Below are positions 55,743 to 64,000 of a stretch of 64,000 nucleotides of DNA, piece after piece; position 1 is the stretch's first letter, and every line of letters starts with the position of its first letter. The notes below the pieces were generated by a model, which was not told where the DNA came from, searched no databases, and saw only the letters and a list, made by a program, of their open reading frames with translations. The DNA is taken from NCBI RefSeq assembly GCF_003033925.1, contig NZ_CP028365.1, positions 1,612,001 to 1,676,000 on the forward strand, given 5' to 3'. The stretch is from Tannerella serpentiformis (GTDB lineage Bacteria; Bacteroidota; Bacteroidia; Bacteroidales; Tannerellaceae). A program made the position numbers and the translations under genes.

Positions 55743-58205
55743 ATCGGGTAGGTCAAGGGCATTACTACCCTCTTCCCCCCTAAGAACCGTACATGAGAGT
55801 TTCCCCTCATACGGCTCAAGCTTTTCTAAATCCCTATTCTTATATAGAGACCGGCTCATATTACTTGTTGTTGTCATTGGATTTGTGGGATAATTTGAAA
55901 CATTCATCATGAACCAATAGATTGCACTTTCGCCCATTTTGGACGGTAGGCATCACATTCCATGCCTTGTGCGTGTCTATCGGCTCACCGCATATTGGAC
56001 ATTTTCTTCCTTGCTTTTCCCATAGGCGAAGCAAAGACTTACGTCCTTTCAGTGGAACAAGCATTTTCGACTTCATTCTTTGGTTGAAGTATAAACGACA
56101 GTCCACGTCAAACGGATTCATATCCCCTTTCATCTGCGTATATTGCAGAAAAGGGAATGAGGAAGCCAAAGTCAACAATGTGAGTTGGTCTTCCTTTCCA
56201 TTTGACTTCTTGAACTTGGCAGCAAAAGTCCAGCTGTTACCTCGGATATTATGCCAATAGCGGTCTTTAATCCATCGCTTCCCTTTCTTGGAGTGGCGAC
56301 GTTTAGCCCATTGCCATAGGGAGAGGAATATCTGATGGTCAACTCTGTGAAAGGAATCACGCGTTGCGCCATGCTGATAGTAAGCTCCCCATCCTCGGAT
56401 TTTAGCATTCAACATTCTGATTAAGGACTCCTGCCTGCACCCCTTGTTGCCTTTTATTACCTTACGGATATTCTCCATAAAGCGTTTTTCGGCTTTCTTG
56501 GTAGGCTTGGTCAATATTTCATTGCTGTATTTGCGGATATTGAAACCGAGAAAATCGAAACCGTCACAAATATTGGTTATCACCGTCTTTTCTTCTGATA
56601 AGGTCAGACCTCTTTCAGACATAAAGTCGGCTACCAATGGCTTTATTTCCTTTTCAAGTGTTTCACGGTTCTCGCAGGTAATTATAAAGTCATCAGCGTA
56701 GCGGACAAGATTCACCATTGGCGAATATAACTTGCCTTTGATTCTAACTCGTTTATATTTCTCTGCAAGGACTTTCTGCAATCCGTCCAATGTCATATTG
56801 GCAAGCGTGGGAGAGATAATGCCACCTTGTGGTGTTCCCTCCTCTGTCGGGAACATCTGTTTGTTGAAGATATAGCCGCATTTCAGCCACTTACGGAGCA
56901 TTGCCTTATCCATAGGGATGTTGGCAAGCAGCCATTCATGGCTGATATGGTCGAAGCACCCCTTTATGTCACCCTCCAGAATCCATTCGGGAGAATAGCC
57001 TTTCCGGAGAATGTTATGACATTGCTGAACAGCATCCATACAGCGGCGTTCCTTGCGGAAACCGTATGAACGTGTGTCGGCTGTTGTTTCCGACACTGGT
57101 TCCAATGCCATGAGGTAGAGTGCTTGCATGGCTCTGTCTTTCATTGTCGGTATTCCCAACGGTCGCAGTTTGCCATTACTCTTTTTGATGTGGACTCTTC
57201 TCAATGGCTTCGGCTGATAGCCTCTGCGTTTGAGTTCGCTTATCGCTTGTGTTTTTGCTTCGGGTTTCTCCCATGTTTCCATGTCCACCCCGGGGGTGTT
57301 GCCACCTCCGTTGGAAGTAACTCTCTTTACGGCTAAGGCTTTTGCGTAAAAAGAGTGGGTCAGCGTCCACTGCAAGGCTTTCACCTTGCCCGTTCTGCCT
57401 TCCTTCTGAGCCTTTACAATACGCGCTTGTAGCTTTCTGACAGCCAACTCCGCTTCAGTCCAGTCTATTCTGTCCCAAAGTGTTTGCTGATTGTCAGCAG
57501 GCGCACACGATGTCTTGTTGTCGTTCATTTGCTTTCCTCCTTTTAAAAGTTCTAAAAGTTAATTGTAAAGAATCACCATTTGATGACATTCGGTTTGTTT
57601 GTCTACCGAGTGTCATCACAGAAGTTTGCCCACTTTCGTGTCGGATGATGTTACCCAAATCAACCCGTGATGTCGGCTCAATCCGTATCCGCTCCATTAC
57701 AGAACGGCATTCGCTTTTTCTGCTGTCTTATACCTGCACACCGTTCGGCTTCCATTGCTGTCAGCTCACCCGTCATTTTGACATGACGGGTGATATACAG
57801 GCTTACCATGTTCCACATAGATAACTAACGGATAGGTTAGGTTCTGTCTCATCCTCCGTCGGTGCTTATATCCGTGTAATCCTACCTTGGAGAGGATTAA
57901 CCGACCGCTTCCCTTTTGGGGATAGTGTACCAGTATCTTACACTCTTTCGTGACGTTACGAAGTTTACTGACAGTTCGCTTACGCTAACCATACTATCCA
58001 GTCTCGCCACTCTACGGTATGATACTAACCGTGCTTGACTTTCCCTCACGGTTCTGTCTTGTCTTACGAAAGTGTACTTTGTCCCGACCGCTTAATACAA
58101 CGTTAAGGTGCATTGGTCGGTAGGCTACCGCTGACGGAACAGCGGGTTAAAGCTGATACCCATAAGTATCATTTCAACAATTATCTATGCGACTTCATGT
58201 CGCAC
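55743..58205 (-). mobile_element. Full-length bacterial group II intron (2463 nt)
   Basis: The 5' end on the minus strand reads GTGCGACATGAAG, a canonical group II start, at 58205. The 3' end at 55743 follows domain V (34 nt at 55784-55817, GAGCCGTATGAGG...CTCATGTACGGTTC) and a domain VI hairpin with a bulged A-rich region, ending in ...CCCGAT. Excision joins GCTTGG (W) to AGGCCTTCC (R-P-S) in frame. A complete maturase is encoded in domain IV. The 57529-58205 portion is the ribozyme domains I-III and contains no other gene. Confidence 0.92.
55861..57528 (-). CDS. ltrA: Group II intron reverse transcriptase/maturase with HNH endonuclease domain
   Basis: The product has 555 residues. RT blocks: VHIKKSNGKLRPLGIPTMKD, ILEGDIKGCFDHISH, GTPQGGIISPTLANM and the catalytic YADD in LVRYADDFIITCEN. 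Domain X maturase region (GWGAYYQHGATRDSFHRVDH) follows, and the C-terminus is an HNH-type zinc-finger endonuclease (CPICGEPID...VHDECF). All key residues are present, so retrohoming and splicing are possible. It sits in intron domain IV on the sense strand. Confidence 0.95.
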   Translation of the reverse strand: MNDNKTSCAPADNQQTLWDRIDWTEAELAVRKLQARIVKAQKEGRTGKVKALQWTLTHSFYAKALAVKRVTSNGGGNTPGVDMETWEKPEAKTQAISELKRRGYQPKPLRRVHIKKSNGKLRPLGIPTMKDRAMQALYLMALEPVSETTADTRSYGFRKERRCMDAVQQCHNILRKGYSPEWILEGDIKGCFDHISHEWLLANIPMDKAMLRKWLKCGYIFNKQMFPTEEGTPQGGIISPTLANMTLDGLQKVLAEKYKRVRIKGKLYSPMVNLVRYADDFIITCENRETLEKEIKPLVADFMSERGLTLSEEKTVITNICDGFDFLGFNIRKYSNEILTKPTKKAEKRFMENIRKVIKGNKGCRQESLIRMLNAKIRGWGAYYQHGATRDSFHRVDHQIFLSLWQWAKRRHSKKGKRWIKDRYWHNIRGNSWTFAAKFKKSNGKEDQLTLLTLASSFPFLQYTQMKGDMNPFDVDCRLYFNQRMKSKMLVPLKGRKSLLRLWEKQGRKCPICGEPIDTHKAWNVMPTVQNGRKCNLLVHDECFKLSHKSNDNNK

Positions 58206-58829
58206 CCAAGCTATATCGAGGTGATGGACTGCCACCGCACGTTGCTGGGCGTTCACGCCCGTGCCGAGCATGGATGTCGAGCCGAAGACGATACGGATGT
58301 CACCACGGTTCACGGCCTCTACCATCGCTTTCTTGGCTTTCTCATTCTTGCATTCTTGGATGAAGCGAATCTCTGATGAGGGGATGCCGTAATCCTCCAC
58401 GAGCTTGCGTTTGATTTCCGAGTACACGTTCCATTCGCCCGGCTTGTATGTTCCGAGATCGGAGAAGACGAATTGCGTACCCTTTTGCTCGTCATACTTA
58501 CGGTAATACTCGCAGAGTAGCTTGGCGCAATGGCTGGCTTTGTTGTCGATGTGATCCGAGTATTTCATCGGATCGATCATCCGCATATCGAGGCTCATTT
58601 TGCGGGCGAGATCTGTGGCGATAAGCATCTTGGCCTTCTCCTCCTTTTCACTCAGCGGGGCACGATCTAAGATCGTAGCATCGCCTGTCTTAGCAAACTC
58701 CATCAGCTTACCAATGAACGCCTCTTGCTCGGGCGTGGGTGGAATGTGGTGTAGGATCTCGCGCTTCTCCGGACGGTCGATGCCGATGTCACCTGCCGTG
58801 CGGAAATCGCAAATCTCCCCATAAAACAA
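58206..58829 (-). pseudogene. Exon 1 of a SNF2-type helicase remnant (5' truncated)
   Basis: The 208 codons up to the intron encode the helicase C-terminal lobe: [40 protein letters not shown] and the motif V region [20 protein letters not shown] then HHLDIAW at the intron. The upstream two thirds (helicase motifs I-III and methylase) are absent; the similarity stops near 58800. The piece is in the same frame as exon 2 after intron removal. Confidence 0.78.
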
Positions 58830-59476
58830 AAGAATGGGGGCTTAAGTGTTTGCCAATGAGTGGATACTGATTGCTCTACTCACCCAAAGGGAACGAATAA
58901 GAAACGAGCGAGGTGCGCCTGCTTTCGTTACTTTGCAGTAGCCATAAGACATCTCATTTCTCGTCCGCAAAGGTGCGCTAAAATCTTCGGCAAATGTCAC
59001 AGCAAAAGTTTGAAGGCATGCGAAAATCCTGCAATGGCTACGAAGGCCCACCCTTCGATGATTAGATAACAGTTCCTTGTCGAATTGCTATCGATGGCGA
59101 AGGGCATTTCCTTTGCTCTCATATCGGGCTTAAGAAGCGATTGAAGAATGGCCACTTGTCAGAAAGTTGCCTCTCTCAGAAAGTTCCACAGGATACGAGA
59201 AGCGAGGGAGAGCGAAGTTCTTCATCTATTAAAAAAGTTTGATTTGTAAAAAAAGAGCTTTTAGGAATAAAACACCAAGAATCACGGAAAACAACTTTCG
59301 TATTACAGCTATACGTACTATATTTGCGTCGAATGTTTAACAGGCCACTTTTATGAAGGTCATAGATAATACTCCACCAGACCAGTCTGGGCGCCCTTAG
59401 GAGCCGCACCCCGGAGGCGCAGCGAGATAAATCGATCCGGATGCGGAATCGTGATTAACGGAAAACATGATGAAAA
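58830..59476. other. Intergenic stretch upstream of the helicase remnant; a promoter but no gene
   Basis: I see no supported gene. It begins at the break in the helicase gene. A direct repeat of CTCAGAAAGTT near 59155-59187 and the promoter at 59296-59326 are the only structures noted. Confidence 0.5.
59296..59326 (+). promoter_or_regulatory. Bacteroidetes promoter before the lipoprotein-protease pair
   Basis: TTTC at 59296-59299 and TATATTTG at 59319-59326 are separated by 19 bp, close to the TTTG-N19-TAnnTTTG consensus. It would give a leader of about 145 nt before ATG 59477. Confidence 0.6.
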
Positions 59477-59908
59477 ATGAAGACGAAGTTCATTTTATGG
59501 TTTAGTGCACTCTTTCTTCTGCTGATAGCGGGGGTAGGGTGTGAGAAGGACTCTCCTTCTGAACTGGTCGGCACATGGGTGCTGATAGGTTTTGGAGATG
59601 TAACCGGCAAAACTTTCCGAGAACCTGAACCCAGAGATTGCGAGAAGTGCTATACAATCTCATTCCTAACGAATGCAACGTTCAGAGGGAATACCCCTAC
59701 TAATGATGTAGTAGGAACATATACGGCAAATGGAGGCGTATTTCGCATCACGAATTGGGGCGGTACTGAGGTGAATGAGATATTAGATGGACCTCAATAT
59801 GTCGAAGCCATGTGCAAAGCTTTCCACTACGAAATAGCTTCTGAACAACTTAGGTTGTACTATAATGAAGATAAGAATTACTTACTGTTCAAAAGAAAAC
59901 AACAATGA
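59477..59908 (+). CDS. Small lipoprotein, META/lipocalin-like fold
   Basis: The product has 143 residues with a lipoprotein signal (FLLLIAGVGC, Cys22). The mature part is short beta strands: ELVGTWVLIGFGDV, CYTISFLTNATFRGNTPTND, VVGTYTANGGVFRITNWGG, and LRLYYNEDKNYLLFKRK. The GTW...F.G.T..N pattern is like META-domain or lipocalin-like Bacteroidetes lipoproteins. Its stop overlaps the start of the following protease gene (ATGA), so the two were a coupled pair, possibly protease and partner or inhibitor. Confidence 0.7.
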   Translation: MKTKFILWFSALFLLLIAGVGCEKDSPSELVGTWVLIGFGDVTGKTFREPEPRDCEKCYTISFLTNATFRGNTPTNDVVGTYTANGGVFRITNWGGTEVNEILDGPQYVEAMCKAFHYEIASEQLRLYYNEDKNYLLFKRKQQ

Positions 59909-61384
59909 GACGTACTGTTTTTTTATAGGTCTTTTTATCTGCGCTCTTTTTTTAGTTAAAGCACAGATAAGTACCGATGAAGAACCTATGAGTTTTCGGG
60001 AAAATAGCGCACCTTCCCGCTTCTCGGTACCGCAGGATATTAGGATCATGCCTGCGTTGGATATGAATCGCATCGAACAAGAAGATGTGCAAGATGAAGC
60101 AAACGGCCTTCCGCCTCGCTTCGGTTATCCTCACAAGGTTAGCCTCAATCTGGGAAATTCCGGTCGATGGCAAGAACTATCTAACGGAGATAGATTATGG
60201 CAATTGACCATACGCTGCCCACAGGCTCTTTCCATAAACCTACTTTATGATAGGTTTTGGATTCCGGAGGGGGGGAAGTTCTTTATTTATACGACTGACC
60301 GAAAATACTCGCTCGGTGCCTTTACTTCTATGAATAATAAAGGCGGCCGAGACAATGTGCAGGGCTTTGCCACAGGGCTACTGTATGGGGATTAGATTAC
60401 GCTGGAGTATTACCAACCGAGACAGGTCGCCGAACAGGCTATAATTTCCATAGCTTACGTAGTACAGGGCTACAGATACATTGAATTGCCCAGTAATATG
60501 ACAACAAGAGATTTAGGTTCATCGGGAAGTTGTCAAGTAAATGTAAACTGTTCGGAAGGACAAAGCTGACAGAAGGAAAAGAATGCTGTAGCAATGATAT
60601 TGGTAAACGGTACCCGATATTGCACTGGTTCTCTAATCAATACTACAGCAAACGATAATCGCCCATTGCTTTTAACGGCACATCATTGTTTAGGTGGTCC
60701 CGGGAATAATTATATCCAATACGATGCAATCAATAATCCAGCTTTAAATCATTGGTCTTTTTATTGGCATTATGAGGCGCCCAAATGTGGTAATGTATCC
60801 ATAGAACCGCCTCATTTATCAACTATAGGAGCTACAGTGATAGCAAACAACGAAGCCTCGGATTTTGCACTGTTAAGACTAGCCGAAGATCCTCGCAACA
60901 AACGAGGAGTAACACCTTACTATTTAGGCTGGGATCGTTCTGGGTACCCTGGAACGAGAGGAGTCGGTATTCATCATCCGAGTGGAGATGTGAAGAAAAT
61001 ATCTACACATAACATCACTCCCTCTAATTCTAATTGCTTCTCTTCAGGAGAAAAAAATTACAATTTCTGGAAGATAAATTGGATGAGAACAGCTAATGGA
61101 ATTTCTGTTACAGAAGGTGGATCGTCTGGCTCTCCTTTGTTGAATCAGCAGAGAAGAGTTATCGGGCAACTTTATGGTCCAGGCACGTGTCCTAACCCAA
61201 ATTGTTCAGATCCATCAAAGGATATTGCGGTTGCCTTTACTTTCTTGCAAGGTCAAGTCCTGCTGATGGAGCGAAAAATCTCCACCGCAGGGCTTTTCTC
61301 TTCTGTCTGCCGAGAACGGTTTTCATTCAAGTCCAATTTATTGTACGGTTGTATTTTTCGCTCCAACCTTGCGAAAGTAGGCTG
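59905..61384 (+). pseudogene. Decayed lysyl-endopeptidase-like S1 serine protease gene
   Basis: The start ATGAGACGTACTG overlaps the lipoprotein stop. A run of seven T (59918-59924) breaks the frame; eight T would give a signal peptide MRRTVFFIGLFICALFLVKA. In the following frame there are two more stops: TAG at 60393-60395 (before ITLEYYQP) and TGA after CSEGQS near 60570. The catalytic part is otherwise clear: His in LLTAHHCLGG, Asp in EASDFALLRL, Ser in GGSSGSPLLNQ. The 3' end loses similarity after VAFTF near 61235. Homology is to secreted lysyl endopeptidases of Bacteroidetes. It cannot make a full product as it stands. Confidence 0.85.
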
Positions 61385-61554
61385 ACCGCCAAAGAGAAAT
61401 GCCCGAACGAATACGGCATACTCAGGCTCTTTGGACGCAAGCGATAAAATAAGCATTCTACCTGTTAATCGTACGGACGATTTATCTATCTAACCACAGA
61501 GAGATAGATAATTCTTACGTTCGTCCAAACGGTCTATCGTTCGAACTATCTATT

Positions 61555-61930
61555 TAACGTGAGTTCGACGGATTCAGAACGATGTAAGGGGAGTGTAAAT
61601 GAGGCTTTGTGCATTGATAGACGGCTTCTTTGGAAACAGGAAATAGGTGGTAATTGCCTATAATAAGTTGATGATGAAGCGGTCAAAGTATCTATGTATG
61701 GAGTGTTCCACCTGCGAAATGTTCTTAAGTTCATCATTCACCGTTTCAATAAAGCAGCGATAACCAGAACCGTGGAAAGGAATCATTACCAGCATAACTT
61801 CTGTCTTTGACATCATAGAATCACGACGATGCTTTCGTTTTCCGGTAGGTTTTAGCGTATATTTTGCCGTCATTACATCAAAAAACTTGCAGGAATCGAC
61901 TACCATACAAAATATTTCAGTAACTCCTCC
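61555..61930 (-). mobile_element. IS982-family transposase remnant with internal deletion
   Basis: On the minus strand the frame reads KHRRDSMMSKTEVMLVMIPF and HGSGYRCF, the start of an IS982 transposase, and then jumps directly to IETVNDELKNISQVEHSIHR and YFDRFIINLL, its end. The central catalytic part is lost. After NLL a TAG precedes the normal tail (AITTYFLFPKKPSINAQSLI). The outer end TAACGTGAGTTCGA (61555-61568) recurs at 13374-13387. Confidence 0.75.
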
Positions 61931-62704
61931 ATAGGTGATTATTACGGTTTTTATTTATAACTGTTTGTATATTAGCTCCTTAATGCTACAACGAATTTCA
62001 CTAATCACCAAATCCATAGACACTTATAATTTGTCGAGATCACGGTAACATAAAAGCAAAAACAAGAGAGACTGTGATCTATAAGAGGCTTTACGCGGAT
62101 ACCATCAGTAGTGAGAACATTAATCTTAATATAAAGATTTACACGCTCATAACAGCTGTTTTTTAGGGAATCTCTGCGCTTTCTCTCCTCGCATTAGGGC
62201 AGAACGGAGGGAGGGAAGGACTGTTCAGATGTAAAGATTATTCCCATCTGCTTTTTAATCTACGACCTTTTGTGTTCTAAAAGATGCGCTTTTGATGTGC
62301 AAAAGGGCATCTTTTAGAATGTAAAAGGCACCTTTTACAAGCCCGTTTGTAACCTATTGATATCTTGATGGTTACAAAGGTGATAAAGAAGGGGTATGGT
62401 AGGGAAAGTGAAAGATAGCGAAGTGAGAAGTGTAAGGATTTTTGTTACTGTTCATTCCGTTGTGTTTTTCAAGGTAAGGTCAGTGCGCTTTGTCATCGGG
62501 GTAGCGGCTTTACCGATTCAAAAGGTGGGTGAACAGACTGAGAAACGGCGGGATTGGCAATCAAAAATGTGTCTTTCAGTCGGTGATTTTTTAACGTTCC
62601 AACGACAGTTTACAAGGAATTAATTGTGTTTCAGCGACAGAACCATGACCAATAATATGGACCATTATGGATATACAGTAAGCTGAGAGGCTACTTAATA
62701 GATT
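61931..62704. other. AT-rich intergenic region with palindromes; no gene seen
   Basis: About 770 bases without a supported gene. It contains the hairpins at 62275-62339. Base composition is visibly AT-richer than the rest of the window and continues so into the permease gene, suggesting acquired DNA. Confidence 0.5.
62275..62339. repeat. Pair of palindromes built from TAAAAGATGC / GTAAAAGG motifs
   Basis: TTCTAAAAGATGC (62275-62287) and GCATCTTTTAGAA (62307-62319) are an exact 13-bp inverted repeat. Immediately after, TGTAAAAGG-CA-CCTTTTACA (62320-62339) forms a second palindrome. I recall similar AAAAGGGCATCTTTT intergenic motifs from Prevotella genomes, but this is from memory and unchecked. 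Confidence 0.7.
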
Positions 62705-62758
62705 CAGCTCGCACGCTCTATGTCCTCCTTTAAAAAGGACAAAGAGCTTCACGAGCTG
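62705..62758. terminator. Long hairpin downstream of the sugar permease gene
   Basis: CAGCTCG...GCTCT...TGTCC and GGACA...AGAGC...CGAGCTG arms pair around TCCTTTAAAAA. It lies about 80 bp past the permease stop (minus strand). Confidence 0.6.
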
Positions 62759-62839
62759 TAGAAGGAGAAGTTTTCAATTCAACTTATATCACTTCTCAAA
62801 TAGATTACCGATATCCTTATGCTATAGAAGAAGAAGTTT

Positions 62840-64000
62840 TTATCTCAACTTATAGCCCTTGAATGCATAGAAAAGGATATAAGAGAAGCTGACAAAACAG
62901 ATCCCATACGCATATTGAATGTTGCTAACATCCTTAATAAGTCCGAACAACACAGTGATAGCAGCACCACCGATAAGTCCCATTGTCATTAGTGATGAGC
63001 CCTCCTTGGTATATTTACCCAAGTCCATAAGAGCCAAAGGCCAGAATGCTGGCCACATCAATGAGCAGCCTAATGCCATGATACCTACAGCATAAATACT
63101 ATAAACACCCGGGAGTAACAATACAAGTAGCGTTCCAAACAGTGCAACGAAGGAACAGATCTGTAAGGCTTTCGTCTGTGAAAGATACTTAGGAATAAGA
63201 ATAATACCTGCGATATATCCTATACTGATGCTGATTGGGGTAATCCATGAGTACGTATGAGGATGAGGAAGACCTAATTCACTTGCATAATCTATAAGTG
63301 TACCCAAGACGATGGTCTCTGAACCAACATAAAAGAATATGGCAATTGCTCCAAGAACAAGATGTGGGAACTGGAAGACAGAATGCTTACTGTTTGCGTA
63401 GTCGGATACTGCTGAATCTGCATCGGCGTCATCTTCTCCAGCAGCTTTCACCTCTGGCAATGGTGACATGAGTGCTACGACACCTAAGATTACAAATAAG
63501 CAGATTATAACCAAGAACGGTTTGTCAAGATCTTCCAAGCCAACACCTCCACTATTACTTGCAAAAAGAGCAATAAACAAAGGTGATACAGGCCATGCTA
63601 ACTTGTTTATCATGCCCATAATAGAGATTCTTTTTGCTGCACTCTCCGTTGGTCCAAGGATTGTTACATAAGGATTTATGGCAGCTTGTAGGAACGTATT
63701 AGCTGTTCCACAAAGGAAAGATGCCAATAAAAAGATAATGAAACTCCTTTCAGCTGCAGAGAGAATAAACACTCCGAAGGCTATAGCAAACATGGCAAAA
63801 GCTGCAGCCATCGTACGCTTATATCCAATTTTACTTATCAATAAGCCTGCTGGATAACCAAAGATAAGGAATGGTAAGAACGTAGCACCTATAAGCATAT
63901 ATGCTTCTGTGGACGAAACGCTTAGCGAAACCTTCAATACTGGTACTAATAAGGAATTGATTCCCAATGCAAAGCCACAAGTAAAGAACATGAAAGCAAG
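62840..64000 (-). CDS. FHS-family sugar:H+ permease (glucose/galactose or fucose type), N-terminus outside window
   Basis: The gene is open to base 64000; 386 residues are visible. The last in-window residues upstream of MFFTCGFALGINSLLVPVL are in frame, so the true start is beyond the edge. Motifs: GYPAGLLISKIGYKRTM (MFS loop 2-3), INPYVTILGP (substrate-binding asparagine region of FucP/GluP), and YVGSETIVLGTLIDYASELG. About eleven helices are visible. It imports a hexose with protons. The composition is AT-richer than the core genes. Confidence 0.88.
   Translation of the reverse strand, partial: LAFMFFTCGFALGINSLLVPVLKVSLSVSSTEAYMLIGATFLPFLIFGYPAGLLISKIGYKRTMAAAFAMFAIAFGVFILSAAERSFIIFLLASFLCGTANTFLQAAINPYVTILGPTESAAKRISIMGMINKLAWPVSPLFIALFASNSGGVGLEDLDKPFLVIICLFVILGVVALMSPLPEVKAAGEDDADADSAVSDYANSKHSVFQFPHLVLGAIAIFFYVGSETIVLGTLIDYASELGLPHPHTYSWITPISISIGYIAGIILIPKYLSQTKALQICSFVALFGTLLVLLLPGVYSIYAVGIMALGCSLMWPAFWPLALMDLGKYTKEGSSLMTMGLIGGAAITVLFGLIKDVSNIQYAYGICFVSFSYILFYAFKGYKLR

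Overview
The window looks like chromosomal DNA of an oral-type Bacteroidales. My best guess is a Tannerella or Porphyromonas relative; this is inferred from gene content, not from a search. The support is: Bacteroidetes-type promoters (TAnnTTTG -7 boxes), the rpsL-to-rplQ ribosomal supercluster in Bacteroidetes order, an RprX/RprY-like two-component pair, DUF6261 and DUF4954 proteins, and three exported proteins whose ends resemble type IX secretion (T9SS) sorting domains. No tRNA, rRNA or CRISPR array was recognised.

Layout. 1-4885 is a heavy-metal efflux cluster: the end of an RND pump fused to a TolC domain, a CusB-like adaptor lipoprotein and a P1B ATPase. 5092-7542 holds two tandem tyrosine recombinases, probably the integrase end of an integrative element that extends left of the window. 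8245-12881 is core: rprY-rprX, ftsE-like, aspartokinase, then a frameshifted small membrane protein. 13954-32458 is the str-S10-spc-alpha supercluster with secY, map, infA and rpoA; RpoA carries an unusual acidic insertion of about 55 residues. 32604-34044 holds two toxin-antitoxin modules. 34880-46610 holds a DUF6261 protein, an 1836-residue T9SS-type surface protein, a secreted alpha/beta hydrolase, two Ig-like (Big_2) surface proteins and thiamine pyrophosphokinase. 46695-51381 holds a nucleoside-type MFS permease, DUF4954, a DUF937-like small protein and a small HD hydrolase. 51794-61930 is decaying accessory DNA: a truncated toprim/AAA gene, an excisionase gene with an internal stop, an intact Abi_2 gene, a SNF2-type helicase remnant interrupted by a full-length group II intron, a lipoprotein, a dead S1 protease and a deleted IS982-type transposase. 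61930-64000 is AT-richer and carries an FHS-family sugar permease that runs off the window.

The feature that gene families do not explain is a set of seven intergenic tandem-repeat arrays. Five have a 41-42 bp period and two a 22 bp period. Each array is internally homogeneous, most differ in sequence from one another, and each unit carries a short palindrome. They sit between genes of unrelated function: inside the metal-efflux operon, in leaders, between convergent genes, and at the edges of mobile DNA. The two 22 bp arrays (7836-8110 and 51453-51790) are inverted copies of one family, share variant units in the same order, and bracket the ribosomal core. I treat this as the best candidate for an undescribed repeat system.
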